A DNA stretch of 64,000 nt, from assembly GCF_000143415.4 (NCBI RefSeq), contig NW_003314277.1, positions 2,077,670 to 2,141,669 on the forward strand, in the 5' to 3' direction. This stretch comes from Selaginella moellendorffii (lineage: Eukaryota; Streptophyta; Lycopodiopsida; Selaginellales; Selaginellaceae). This document shows positions 53,901-63,800 of the stretch, piece by piece (position 1 is the first letter of the stretch; every line of letters starts with the position of its first letter). The translations under genes and the position numbers were made by a program. The notes under the pieces were generated by a model that was not told the origin of the DNA, did not search any database, and worked only from the letters and a program-made list of their open reading frames with translations.

Positions 53901-54247
53901 CAATATTAATGTAATTTATCTTTGTGATTGTGCACCTCAACTTTTTTCCTAGTTTGATCTTTTCTTGTGTACCTTTCGAAATGGAAGACCTATATTGTAT
54001 AGCCTTTCCATTTTTAGTTGATCATATATGCTAGTCTAGTGTTGACATTGGTGGTATAATAGTATTAACAACAACATTTAAGGAAGTCTTCAGCTTAAAA
54101 TTTGCTTTCTCTAGACTTTCAATCTCTTTTTTCAAAAGATTGCAACTTCACTTAATTAACCACTCCTCTAGCTTTAAAATAATTGAGTTGTGGATCTAGT
54201 TTGTATGAGTAACATCAATCCCACAACATCAAATCTAGCTTAACTGA
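50965..54247. other. AT-rich gene desert
   Basis: About 3.3 kb with no credible open frame, apart from the PPR upstream region (AAAACCCTAG near 51,108). Base composition drops sharply compared with the genic part. A hairpin-forming repeat lies at 53,581-53,634. The stretch probably consists of old, unrecognisable transposon sequence; I could identify no element. Confidence 0.5.
53581..53634. repeat. Inverted repeat with 16-bp arms
   Basis: GAGCCCAGGTAGGTTT (53,581-53,596) and AAACCTGCCTGGGCTC (53,619-53,634) are complementary at 15 of 16 positions, around a 22-nt loop that itself holds GAGCTCGTGAGCTC. CGTGAGCTCAGCTCGTGA lies just upstream. It could be a small MITE relic or a hairpin RNA source. 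Confidence 0.7.
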
Positions 54248-55244
54248 TGTCGGGGGAAGGAGGGGCATCTCCCCCAACATTTGCTCAAATACAAGAAATG
54301 CTTCAATACTCTCCACAAAATGCCCCCTTTTGCCCTTGTGGGGCAAGGGTTTTATACAAGGAAGATGGGGAATATTCCAAAGACTAGACTATTCCTTCTC
54401 TTTCTCTCACTCTCTTGGTGGCCACACCCTAACATGCGACCACGGTGGATCGCACTGGCTCCAAACACGCGAGAACCCGCTGAAGAGTGTAGAGTGTACC
54501 TCTGCTACTGATGCGAAGTGCTGGTAGCTGCGTGAAATAGTAGAAACTTTAGAAAACAAAGTGGAAAAAAAAAAAAAGAGGTAGGTGTGAAGTTTAGAGA
54601 CAGGGAGGAAAACCCGGTGGGAAACCCTATAGTCAAATTGGACCCTGAAGTTGAAGAAAAAGTGCAGAAAAAGTGTGGAAAGGGGAGAAAAATAAAGGAA
54701 AAAAGAGTGAGTACCCAAAGAACTTAACTCGTACTTGGATTTTGACATAGGAAAGTGTAATATGCAAATGTAGCCTCATGATGACTTTAGGTATGCTCTA
54801 AGGATTGGCCAAGATCGAGAAAGAAAGAGAGGTAGAAGAGGGGATGTGTTGCCCAAGGGTGGTAAGTGTAGAGATGATGAAAGATGGAGTGATATGATGG
54901 AGTGTCGAGATGGTGGTGGCACTCTAAAAAAGTGGCCTCTCACTAAAGTGTTAAGCCAATGGTTTGATAACCGGTAACTAGTAACTTGTAACCAGTAACT
55001 GGGTACCTGTAACTAGTAACCACCTGCTCTCGCTCCTACTCCTATGCCTGCTCCAGCACCAATATGGTGGAGTGATATGGTGGAGCACCGAGATGGTGGT
55101 GGCACTCTGAGAAGGTGGCCATCTCTGAAATAAGAGTAATTGAAGAAGGCAGTAGCTGAAAAGGACGGCGTGGTCGCTAGGTTGCCGGTAAAAGGAGGTG
55201 GCATGTGTCCACTGAGTGCTGGAGTAGAAGAAAGTGGCTTTGGC
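54248..55244 (-). mobile_element. Candidate 3' flank/LTR of the older gypsy element
   Basis: The sequence begins TGTCGGGGGAAGGAGG, an LTR-like end. On the minus strand CTTGTATAAAACCC (near 54,345-54,360) could be its promoter. It lies where the 3' LTR of the older minus-strand element (60,820-64,000) is expected once the young insertion is removed. Two stretches near 54,893 and 55,072 (GAGATGGTGGTGGCACTCT in both) are diverged copies of each other, and GTAACTAGTAAC-type repeats lie near 54,970-55,020. Its partner LTR is outside the window, so the call is tentative. Confidence 0.35.
55240..55244. repeat. Target-site duplication, left
   Basis: TTGGC, identical to 60,820-60,824 on the other side of the element. 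Confidence 0.9.
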
Positions 55245-55631
55245 TGTCAAGACCCCCAACAAGATCAAGACTGGAAAATGCTAAAGACAAAGAGAAAAAG
55301 CTAGTGAAAACAAAGAAGAGGCCTTAGACTGGTGTTGATTCAGATTGTGGAGAAATGGAACAAGGCTAACCTATATATACTATAGGTTGATGAAGCTCCA
55401 CCACTCTTGGATCGAGGACGGCCTAAATACAGCTGAGGTCGAGGAGGCGCCACATCATCATCAGGAATGTGGCTCGAGACTCAGGAATCGGGAAGTGTCT
55501 CGAGAGTCAGGAATAGGGAAGTGTCTCGAGAGTCAGGAATAGGGAAGTGTCTCGAGAGTCAGGAATGTGGTCTGCAGGTCAGGAATCCGGCGAGAGTCAG
55601 GAATGTGGCAAGAATTGGGGGATTCCTGACA
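55245..55631 (-). repeat. 3' LTR of the chromovirus (387 bp)
   Basis: Starts TGTCAAGACCCCC and ends GGGATTCCTGACA on the plus strand. It contains three copies (55,490-55,567) of a 26-bp unit beginning GGGAAGTGTCTCGAGAG. The other LTR has two, which fully explains the 26-bp length difference. Confidence 0.95.
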
Positions 55632-55634
55632 GCA

Positions 55635-55644
55635 CCCCCTCCTC
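55635..55644 (-). promoter_or_regulatory. Polypurine tract
   Basis: On the sense (minus) strand GAGGAGGGGG ends 3 nt before the 3' LTR, the expected plus-strand primer site. It overlaps the pol stop codon at 55,643-55,645. Confidence 0.75.
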
Positions 55645-58600
55645 AAGAACGAGTGGAACGAGGATGTGAACGAGAACGAAGAGGAGGATGAGATGAGCGG
55701 CGAGGGATGGGAGATGGAGAAAAAGAATGAGGACTGGGACGAGAAGGATAGCGGCGGTGGAAGTCCTGAACAAGGTCAGGAGAATGAATCAGGTTGTCCG
55801 CAGGTTCCCAAGTGCGTTCCTCAGGTCCGTAACCCTTCCAGTCCACCAGATAGTAGAGTTTAGATCGTGAAATCTTGGAATCAAGGATGTCCTGAACCTC
55901 GTACTCAGACCCATCCTCGAGCTGCACTGGTGGAGGCGGAGGAATGACCCGATTTGGAATAGGACTGGGAATATAAGGCTCAAGGAGAGAGGAGTGAAAA
56001 ACGGGGTGAATTTGATATGAGGAGGGAAGTGCAAGGCGATAAGTGACAGGATTAATGATGGCAGTGATAGGGAAAGGACCAAGGCGTTTGAAATCGAGTT
56101 TTGGACAGGGCCTGGTGGTGGAGATATTTCGCCTGAGGAGCCAGACTTTATCCCCGATATTGTAAGGGGGACAATCCTGACGATGGACATTGGCAAATGT
56201 TTTATGAGATTCCTGAGCACGATGGAGGTGGAAGGAGATGGAGTTGTGGATTTCCTGAAGGTTGGAGATAAATGATTCAGAGCGGGGATTGGAACGAGAG
56301 GATTCAGATGGAGAAGGAAGTGAGAGATTGAATCGGGGATTTCGGCCAGAGTTCGCAAAGAAGGGGGAAACTCGAAGAGAGGAGTGAACAGAGTTGTTAT
56401 AGGAGAACTCAGCAAGGGGAAGGATATCGAACCAGTTATCCTGATGATAGTTGATGAAGCACCTCAAGAATTGTTCCAACGTCTGAATCGTTCGCTCGGA
56501 CTGCCCATCAGTTTGAGGATGATATGCCGAAGAGAGGTTGGCCTTCACTCCAAGCAGCTGCAAAAACCGTTGCCAGAAATGAGAGATGAACTGAGGCCCC
56601 CGATCCGAAACCACATCTGTAGGAATCCCATGAAGTCGGAAAATTTCCCTGAATACCAGTTTTGCCATGTCCTCGCCCGAAAACTCCTTGGTACATGGCA
56701 AGAAGTGCGCCATCTTTGTGAAGCGATCCACCACGACTAAAATGCTATTGAAGCCTCCAGAACTCGGAAGATCACTCAAGAAATCCATGGAGATGGATTC
56801 CCAAGAACCTGAAGGGACCGGAAGGGAACGAAGCAAACCTGAAGGAAGGTGGTGAGGTACCTTATTCCGGGCACAAGTGTCACAGGAGGTAACAAAAGCT
56901 TTGATGTAGTCGTCCATGTGAGGCCACCAAAAGTCCCGTGCAACTAGCTCATAGGTTTTCGCAATGCCGAAGTGACCAGCAGTCGGGCTATCGTGGCACG
57001 CCATCAGGATCAACCTTCGAGCATCACCTTCAGGAACGTAAAGCTGCTCCCCACGGTACAATAAGCCATCTAAGAACTCGAACTCGTCAAATCGCCGGCA
57101 GTCGGGAGTCACTGGGTGTCCAGCCTGAAGATGGGGAAAAATGTCGCTAGCGAGATCATCGGATTGAAGATCGTTTCTGATTGCATCCATCAAGGAGGAG
57201 TCCTGAGGGGCCAGGGAAATTGCCATAACTTGAAGCCGATCAGGACCGAGGATAACTTGATCCTGTTGATCGAAGGCAGGATTACCAGGCCTGAGACTGA
57301 GATAGGAGCGCCTTGAAAGAGCATCAGGAAGGCCTTGAAACTTTCCAGGTCTGTACTTGATAACAAAGTCAAACCGACTCAGGAATTGTGCCCACCTTGC
57401 TTGACGACGGCTTAAAACTCGGGAAGTGGCAAAGTACTCGAGATTTTTGTGATCCGTCCAGACTGTTGTTTGATGGCTCGCCCCCTCCAAGAAACGGCGC
57501 CACTCTCCAAAGGAATCCACGATGGCAAGAAGCTCCTTGTCGTGGATTTCGTAATTGATCTCCGCAGGCTGGAATTTCCGAGAATGGAAAGCGACCGGAT
57601 GAAGTTCGTGATCCGCTCCGAGTTGAGATAGCACAGCACCAATGGCAAAGTCGGAGGCGTCAGCCTCGATGAAGAAAGGTTGTGAGGAATCAGCATGGAT
57701 CAAGACAGGAGCAGAACTGAAGGCCGCCTTGAGTGTGTCGAAAGCCTGCTGGGCAGCAGCAGACCAAGAGAAGGGAACATCCTTGCGAGTGAGATGTGTG
57801 AGAGGAAGGACAATGTCAGAGTAGTGATCAATGAATTTGCGGTAGAAGTTGGCGAAGCCAAGGAAAACCTGAACGTCTGACATTGATTGTGGAGGCTCCC
57901 ATTCGAGAATAGTCTTGACTTTAGCAGGATCCATCATGATACCCTCAGGAGTTACAATGTACCCAAGGAACTCCACAGACTGCTGATCAAAGGAACATTT
58001 CTCAAGCTTCGCGTATAGGCCGTGTTCTCGCAGCTTCGCTAGCACCTTGCGAACATGTTCGTCATGCTCCTCCTGAGTTTTTGAGTAGATGAGGATGTCA
58101 TCGAGGTAGACGATCACCATCTGATCAAGAAACTCCCGAAAAACGTCGTTCGCCATGTGTTGGAAAACCGCTGGAGCATTTGTCAAGCCAAATGGCATGA
58201 CAGTGTACTCGAAGTGGCCATAGCGGGTTCGAAACGCAGTCTTCCATTCATCACCAGGCCGGATCCGGATCAGGTTGTATGCTCCACGGAGGTCGATCTT
58301 GGTGAAGAAGCGGGCACCGCCGAGGCGTTCCAACAGGTCCGAGATCAGCGGCAGCGGATAACGGTTCCGAACAGTCACCTTGTTCAAACCTCGGTAGTCG
58401 ATGACTAGCCGCAAGCTCCCATCCTTCTTCTTGACAAAGAAGACAGGCGCTCCAGCCGGGGACTGCGAATGCTGAATGTAGCCCGAGGCAAGGTTCTCAT
58501 CCACATACTCTTTGAGGGCCTTAAGCTCGGACGGGGATAACCCGTAGATAGGCCCCCACGGAGGTGACGCTCCTTCCTGTAAATCAATGGGACAATCATA

Positions 58601-59482
58601 AGGCCGATGAACAGGCAGTACACTAGCTTTTTTCTTGTCAAACACATCCCCAAAATCATGATACTTCTCAGGAAGACTGACAGGAGAAACATGCAAAGCA
58701 AAAAGAAAAAGAGGTTCTTCATGAAGGAGTTCTTTCATAGTGATTGTGGAGATAGGAGGAGGGGTACGACTAAATGGAATGATGAGACGAGGATACTGTC
58801 CAGTGTAAGATGGAAGAGAGGAAAAAGAAGAGGATGAAAACTGCGTAGAGTCAGGAACAGAACCCCGACTTGAGTTTAGGGAACTTTTCCTGATTCGGAC
58901 TCGATGAACACCAGGGGAAGCCGTGGGAGATGGTGATGTGGGAGAGATGAGCTGTAAGTCCTTCCAACAAATCTGAGGCTGATGTAGTTGGAACCAAGGA
59001 AGACCGAGCACCACAGAGGAAGACTTGCTGTTGATGATGTTGAAGGCGATATCGGTGACGGTGGACCCGATGTGGACTCGAACGGGCAACGTTTCCCTAA
59101 GTCCAGAAGATGGAGACACAAAATGCCCGCCGATGCCTTCAACCCTCAGATCCCGTATGGTAGGAGAAAGAGGAACGTGATGTCGGGCAGCAAAGTCCGT
59201 GTCCATGAAGCAGGAAGTTGCACCCGAGTCCAGTAGCGCCAAAGCCTTGAGTCCTGATTGTCCGGTGAACGAAAGGAGACATGGGACGTGGAAGTTGCGG
59301 GAATTGGTGGTGGCTTTGATGAAAGGTGGTGAGGAGCTTGATAAGGAAGAAAAGTGATTTTTATTTGGGGAGTCCAAACAGACAGCTCCTACTCTGTTTG
59401 GACAGGGTCGTTTCCCAACTGCAACAGTGGTGGACTTTGAGGCAGAGTGAACTCGAGCAATCGGGGAGGCTTCCTGGGACAC
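55643..59482 (-). CDS. pol: Chromovirus Pol polyprotein (PR-RT-RH-IN-chromodomain)
   Basis: A 1279-residue frame. In order: aspartic protease (ALLDSGATSCFMD); reverse transcriptase with FFVKKKDGSLRLVIDYRGLN, VMPFGLTNAPAVFQ and the catalytic YLDDILIYSK; RNase H (FFIEADASDFAIGAVLSQ, VWTDHKNLEYF); integrase with an HHCC zinc-binding segment (HDSPTAGHFGIAKT, CDTCARNK) and the core (SISMDFLSDLP, VSDRGPQF, AYHPQTDGQSERTIQTLE); and a C-terminal chromodomain (YEVQDILDSKI, YYLVDWKGYGPEERTWEP). The chromodomain defines the chromovirus branch of Ty3/gypsy and may bind methylated histone H3. The frame is -1 relative to gag and overlaps it, so Pol is expected from frameshifting. The frame's first Met is not necessarily the true N-terminus. 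Confidence 0.95.
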   Translation of the reverse strand: MSQEASPIARVHSASKSTTVAVGKRPCPNRVGAVCLDSPNKNHFSSLSSSSPPFIKATTNSRNFHVPCLLSFTGQSGLKALALLDSGATSCFMDTDFAARHHVPLSPTIRDLRVEGIGGHFVSPSSGLRETLPVRVHIGSTVTDIAFNIINSKSSSVVLGLPWFQLHQPQICWKDLQLISPTSPSPTASPGVHRVRIRKSSLNSSRGSVPDSTQFSSSSFSSLPSYTGQYPRLIIPFSRTPPPISTITMKELLHEEPLFLFALHVSPVSLPEKYHDFGDVFDKKKASVLPVHRPYDCPIDLQEGASPPWGPIYGLSPSELKALKEYVDENLASGYIQHSQSPAGAPVFFVKKKDGSLRLVIDYRGLNKVTVRNRYPLPLISDLLERLGGARFFTKIDLRGAYNLIRIRPGDEWKTAFRTRYGHFEYTVMPFGLTNAPAVFQHMANDVFREFLDQMVIVYLDDILIYSKTQEEHDEHVRKVLAKLREHGLYAKLEKCSFDQQSVEFLGYIVTPEGIMMDPAKVKTILEWEPPQSMSDVQVFLGFANFYRKFIDHYSDIVLPLTHLTRKDVPFSWSAAAQQAFDTLKAAFSSAPVLIHADSSQPFFIEADASDFAIGAVLSQLGADHELHPVAFHSRKFQPAEINYEIHDKELLAIVDSFGEWRRFLEGASHQTTVWTDHKNLEYFATSRVLSRRQARWAQFLSRFDFVIKYRPGKFQGLPDALSRRSYLSLRPGNPAFDQQDQVILGPDRLQVMAISLAPQDSSLMDAIRNDLQSDDLASDIFPHLQAGHPVTPDCRRFDEFEFLDGLLYRGEQLYVPEGDARRLILMACHDSPTAGHFGIAKTYELVARDFWWPHMDDYIKAFVTSCDTCARNKVPHHLPSGLLRSLPVPSGSWESISMDFLSDLPSSGGFNSILVVVDRFTKMAHFLPCTKEFSGEDMAKLVFREIFRLHGIPTDVVSDRGPQFISHFWQRFLQLLGVKANLSSAYHPQTDGQSERTIQTLEQFLRCFINYHQDNWFDILPLAEFSYNNSVHSSLRVSPFFANSGRNPRFNLSLPSPSESSRSNPRSESFISNLQEIHNSISFHLHRAQESHKTFANVHRQDCPPYNIGDKVWLLRRNISTTRPCPKLDFKRLGPFPITAIINPVTYRLALPSSYQIHPVFHSSLLEPYIPSPIPNRVIPPPPPVQLEDGSEYEVQDILDSKISRSKLYYLVDWKGYGPEERTWEPADNLIHSPDLVQDFHRRYPSRPSPHSFSPSPIPRRSSHPPLRSRSHPRSTRS

Positions 59483-60366
59483 ACAGCTGCTTTGTGATTA
59501 GGATCAGCACAGTAGAGGCAAAGATTATGAGATATTCGACGTTGCCTCTCAGCAGGACTCAACTTCCCTCTAATGAGTCGGGGAGTACCAGAAATATCCA
59601 TCGGGACCGGAGCAGTAGGTTCAGGACTATGCCCCGAAGACTCAAGCTGGGATTCCTGAGTCTGGGACGGAAAAACAGCGGCGCGGCGACTTTCCTGACG
59701 ACGTTCAAAGAGACGATTGTCACATCGAACAGCTTTGTTGATGGCGTCCGACAGGTCCTTGGGATCCTCCATGGTGAGCAACAAATCCTTGACACCGTTG
59801 TTGAGGCCGAAACGAAATTGGTCAATCAGGGCCCGCTCATCCCACTGAGTGTCCAAGGCAAGGAGTTGGAACTCTGCAGCGTAGATCGAGGCAGGACGAG
59901 ACCCCTGAGAGAGACGTCTCATCTTTGTGGTAGCAGCCCGAACCCGATCCGTCTCGCCAAAACATGCTTCGAGCTTCTCTTTGAACAATTGAAGATCCAT
60001 CAGCTCCGGAACCACGACCCCTTTCATGCTCTTCTCCAGAAGAGGAGAAAACCATGACAAAGCTGCACCCTCGAGCAACGTCCCAATCGCACCGATTTGA
60101 GACTCAGGAGTGGGGTACCGCCGATGTTGAAGTGCAAAGATCAGCTCCATTTGATTCAAAAATCCACGAAGCTCCGAACGCTTGCCTGAAAATTTCGCCG
60201 GGAAACTCACCTTCGGTTCAGGAACTTTGCTGGATCCTTGAGCCGAAAGTGAAGCAAGCTCCTGCTGCATGCGAAGAAGGGTCGCCTTCAGCTCGGTATT
60301 CTCAGACTGGATTTTTGCAAGGACTTCGGCAAAGAAATCAGGATGGCTTGGAGACTCCATTGGCAA
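59389..60366 (-). CDS. gag: Chromovirus Gag with zinc knuckle
   Basis: 325 residues starting MPMESPSHPDFFAEVL. A Gag capsid-like helical region runs over residues about 50-220 (KFSGKRSELRGFLNQMELIF, GAALSWFSPLLE, QLLALDTQWDERALIDQFRF). A CCHC zinc knuckle is at about residues 283-296 (CLYCADPNHKAAVC), spaced C-X2-C-X4-H-X4-C, the nucleic-acid-binding motif of Gag. The stop is at 59,389-59,391, 94 nt into the pol frame. It would form the particle that packages the element's RNA. Confidence 0.9.
   Translation of the reverse strand: MPMESPSHPDFFAEVLAKIQSENTELKATLLRMQQELASLSAQGSSKVPEPKVSFPAKFSGKRSELRGFLNQMELIFALQHRRYPTPESQIGAIGTLLEGAALSWFSPLLEKSMKGVVVPELMDLQLFKEKLEACFGETDRVRAATTKMRRLSQGSRPASIYAAEFQLLALDTQWDERALIDQFRFGLNNGVKDLLLTMEDPKDLSDAINKAVRCDNRLFERRQESRRAAVFPSQTQESQLESSGHSPEPTAPVPMDISGTPRLIRGKLSPAERQRRISHNLCLYCADPNHKAAVCPRKPPRLLEFTLPQSPPLLQLGNDPVQTE
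59410..59416 (-). promoter_or_regulatory. -1 ribosomal frameshift heptamer (GGGAAAC)
   Basis: In the gag/pol overlap the sense strand reads TTG GGA AAC in gag frame, so G GGA AAC is a canonical X XXY YYZ slippery site. It is placed exactly so that a -1 shift continues as GGG AAA CGA CCC in the pol frame (GKRPCPN). The gag stop lies 18 nt further on. Confidence 0.7.
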
Positions 60367-60441
60367 GAAGAAAGAAAAGAAAGGGGGGAAAAGACAAAGG
60401 CAATCAAATAATCAAAACAAGCTAAAAGAAAAGCAAAAAAA

Positions 60442-60458
60442 CACAATCTGAATCAAAC
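60442..60458 (-). promoter_or_regulatory. Primer-binding site, complementary to the LTR (self-priming)
   Basis: The 15-mer CACAATCTGAATCAA on the plus strand here (60,442-60,456), 2 nt inside the 5' LTR, is the exact reverse complement of plus-strand 60,549-60,563 within the LTR. In the element's RNA, LTR-derived CACAATCTGAATCAA can pair with this site. A TATATATA about 29 nt upstream of the LTR copy predicts that the RNA starts at that sequence. No initiator-tRNA PBS is seen here. Confidence 0.6.
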
Positions 60459-60819
60459 TGTCAAGACCCCCAACAAGATCAAGACTGGAAAATGCTAAAG
60501 ACAAAGAGAAAAAGCTAGTGAAAACAAAGAAGAGGCCTTAGACTGGTGTTGATTCAGATTGTGGAGAAATGGAACAAGGCTAACCTATATATACTATAGG
60601 TTGATGAAGCTCCACCACTCTTGGATCGAGGACGGCCTAAATACAGCTGAGGTCGAGGAGGCGCCACATCATCATCAGGAATGTGACTCGAGACTCAGGA
60701 ATCGGGAAGTGTCTCGAGAGTCAGGAATAGGGAAGTGTCTCGAGAGTCAGGAATGTGGTCTGCAGGTCAGGAATCCGGCGAGAGTCAGGAATGTGGCAAG
60801 AATTGGGGGATTCCTGACA
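60459..60819 (-). repeat. 5' LTR of the chromovirus (361 bp)
   Basis: Same as the 3' LTR except for one substitution (ATGTGACTCG here, ATGTGGCTCG there) and one fewer 26-bp unit (two, from 60,704). It contains a promoter in sense orientation: TATATATA at about 60,585-60,592, with the predicted RNA start near 60,563. Confidence 0.95.
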
Positions 60820-60824
60820 TTGGC
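60820..60824. repeat. Target-site duplication, right
   Basis: TTGGC, matching 55,240-55,244. Confidence 0.9.
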
Positions 60825-63800
60825 TTTTGTGGCCTCGCCTAAAGATCCACCTAGGTGCCTTGAGTGAATAGGCTCACCCGGTTGGAAGAAAGTTGCTCCA
60901 GAAAAGCTAGTGCGTCGTCGGCAAATGGTCGTAAGGATATCTTGGAAACGACACACCCAAATGAGGTGGTGTCATTTGCTGCTGGTGCATGTATGTGTGT
61001 TCATGGTATAGTGTAAATGTGACCTCAAGCGGAGATGTGAATGATGGTGAAAGAATGAAAGATGCAAGACGAGCATCTAGAGATAAGTGCGGGCAATGCT
61101 GCTGGAAGTGATTGGTGATGGAACTGTGAGTGTAGATGATATGAAATGAGTGAGGGGAAAGTGTGGGTGTAGTAATGGTAAGGGAAGGGCCAAAGAACCT
61201 GGAACATAGACCGGGCGAAGCGAGGAACCTCCATACAAATGGCAATGCAGCCTGAGTACGAAATCCAAGGCATGGGCCATGGTGCAATGGGGAAACACCC
61301 TCTGAAAGTAAGAAAAGGAGTCATGAAAGTAAAGTAAAAGAAAGGAAGAAAAAGAAAAAGAAAAAGAAAAGAAGAGGAATGCCTCATCAAATGAAGCATT
61401 TGAGGTGAGAGTGGTTGTGAGCGTGTGGGAGCTCACATCCCTCAGCATCAACTAGCATGTATGCTCCACCCTTAATGTGTTGCTGGACAAAGTAGGGGCC
61501 GGTCTAGTGAGGGGAGAACTTCGAAGGTGGCATGAACTCCTTGAGTAGAACAAGATCGCCATCCTCGAATGGTTCGGCAGACCACCGGTGATCAATGACG
61601 GACTTGATCTTCTACTTGCCTCAAAGGAGATGTTCATTTGTAGATCGTCGCTGTTCTTCCAAGGCAAGAACCTCCAAGTCACGTGCATGAAGCTTGTCCT
61701 CATCGCTAAGTTGCATCGCTACTGCGTATTGAAGTGAAAGTGAGAGTGATGGCACTTGGATCTCCATTGGAAGCACGGCCTCTATCCCATAGACAAGGGA
61801 GAATGGGGTCGCAGAGATGGATGTCTTGAAGGACGTTTGAAAGGCCCACAACACTGTAACCAAGTGCTCGTGCCAATGCCTCGGGTGATCCTCCACAAGC
61901 TTTGAGATGACTGTCTTCAATATTTTGTTGCTGGACTCCGCCTGGCCATTACACTCAGGATAATAGCTGCTACTCTTCACTTGTTTGACCTACAGCCATT
62001 GGTGAAGATGCTGCATCACTTGTCCAAGGAAGCTACTGCCACGATCGGAAATCAAAACGGCAGGAACTCCAAATCGACAAATAATGTACTCGTAGACAAA
62101 ATTTGCTATAGACTGTTGATCTGCTTGTCGTAGAGGGGTGGCCTCAACCCATTTTGTGAAATAGTCCATTGCCACGATGATGTATCGCTATCCTTTTGAG
62201 CTCGGTGGGTTGATCGGGCCGACATAGTCAAGTCCCCATTGGAAAAAGGGACTCGGAGAAGTGATGAGCTGGAAAGGAAGACATGGAACATGGCTTTGAG
62301 GGTTGAACCATTGGCACTACTCACATGCCTTTGTATAGGCCAAGCTGTCCTGGTGAATCCAAGGCCAAAAGTAGCCATGGCGCAAAAGGAGTTGTGCTGT
62401 GACTTGTCCCGAGAAATGTCCCGTACAAGAGTGGAAAGCACAAAGGAGCTTAGGGACCTCATGTTCACCCACACACCACAACAAAACTTCTTGAGAAGTT
62501 CTCCTATAAAGGTGTCTGTCAAGAAGGCAAAACCCATGTGCTCGGATCTCCAATGCCTTTTGTTGTACTGGTGAGGAATCTACTAGGAACTGACTTGAAT
62601 CCAAGTACACTGCAATGTCTTGTAATGCTGCTAGGACCACAAAGGAAGTAGCTTCAGCAACCAGAAACTCGCTCAGATCCATCACACGCTTCCGCCATAG
62701 TGAAAAGTTGGCTGGAACTTTTGGATGGTCACAATCCAAGATAAAGTACAAGGACTGTGACCCGGTCGCTGTAAAAGAAAGGTCAACATATTAAAATAGA
62801 CATGGAAATGGATATAAGCTCCAACGAGAAAGTGATGAAATCACTCCAAGGTGTAAACAACAACCATTGCTTCTTTTTTTGCATCCACATACTTCTTCTT
62901 AGTCTCCTTGAACGAATGTGAGGTATAGTATGTTGCATGTGGGGGCTTGCTAGGCTGTGAACATTAGCAAAGGCATACTCCAAAAGCCTTTGTACCCGTT
63001 GTGATGTAAATGTCAAAAGGAAGTTGTCGTTCTGGTGGTTGGAGTACCGGGGCCATGCAGAGTGACTGCTTCAGTGATTCAAAGGCTTGTTGCTAGGACT
63101 CACCCCAGAAAAATGGAACGTTGTGTTGTAGCAGAGCTATCAGGGGCCGTGAACGTGCAGCATAGTTGTGGAGGAAACAGCAAAAGAAACCCGTTTGCCT
63201 GAGGAAGCTGCAAAGTTGCTTCACGTTGGTTGGTGCCAGAATTTCCTAAGCCTTGGCTACCTGGGGCTTGATCCCATCCTGTGTTGTCAGCAGTGAGTGA
63301 AGATCTACTCCAAGTGCATAAGGTGGTCCTCAAAGGAGTCAGAGGTCATGCACAAATCATCCATATACACCCTCAAGGCACCCCCAATCAAGTCGTGAAA
63401 GGCATGGGTCATAAAGTGCTGAAAAGTAACTCCAGCATTACACAAGCCAAACAGGAGGACATTGAAAGTGAAGACGCCCCAAGATGTTCGGAAGGCTGTA
63501 AGATCTTAATGATCAGGATGAATGAAGATCTGGTTGTACCCTGAAAAGCCATCCATGAGAGAGTAGTAACGGTGCCCAGCCATCTCATCCACAATCGCAT
63601 CGATAAATGGAGTCGGAAAGTGATCTTTCGTAGTTGCCTTATTCAAGTCTCAAAAGTCAATGCAGAGGTGGAGTTTTCCATTTGCCTTGTGTGCAAGGAT
63701 GAGATTGGCCACCCACTCTGAGCTCTCCAAAGGGTAAATAAAGCCGGCTGCCAGAAGTCACTCGATCTCCAACTTCATCTCTGAGTGAGTTGCCGGGCTA

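Larger units (their letters stand above)
55245..60819 (-). mobile_element. Complete young Ty3/gypsy chromovirus
   Basis: A full 5,575-bp LTR retrotransposon in minus orientation. It has LTRs at both ends (TGTCA...TGACA), a 5-bp target-site duplication TTGGC (55,240-55,244 and 60,820-60,824), a primer-binding site, gag, pol with protease, reverse transcriptase, RNase H, integrase and chromodomain, and a polypurine tract. Outside a 26-bp repeat-unit difference I found a single substitution between the LTRs, and both long frames are open, so insertion is very recent and the element may still be active. The chromodomain may direct insertion to heterochromatin, in line with its position inside an older element. 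Confidence 0.95.

Noticed and set aside
55482-55570. Regular 26-bp repeats resembling a CRISPR array
   Set aside because: There are no spacers; they are tandem units inside a retrotransposon LTR of a plant genome.
61025-61451. Phe/Leu/Ser-rich frames on the minus strand that look like membrane proteins
   Set aside because: They translate purine-rich tracts (AAGAAAAAG repeats) of the older retroelement and are not genes.
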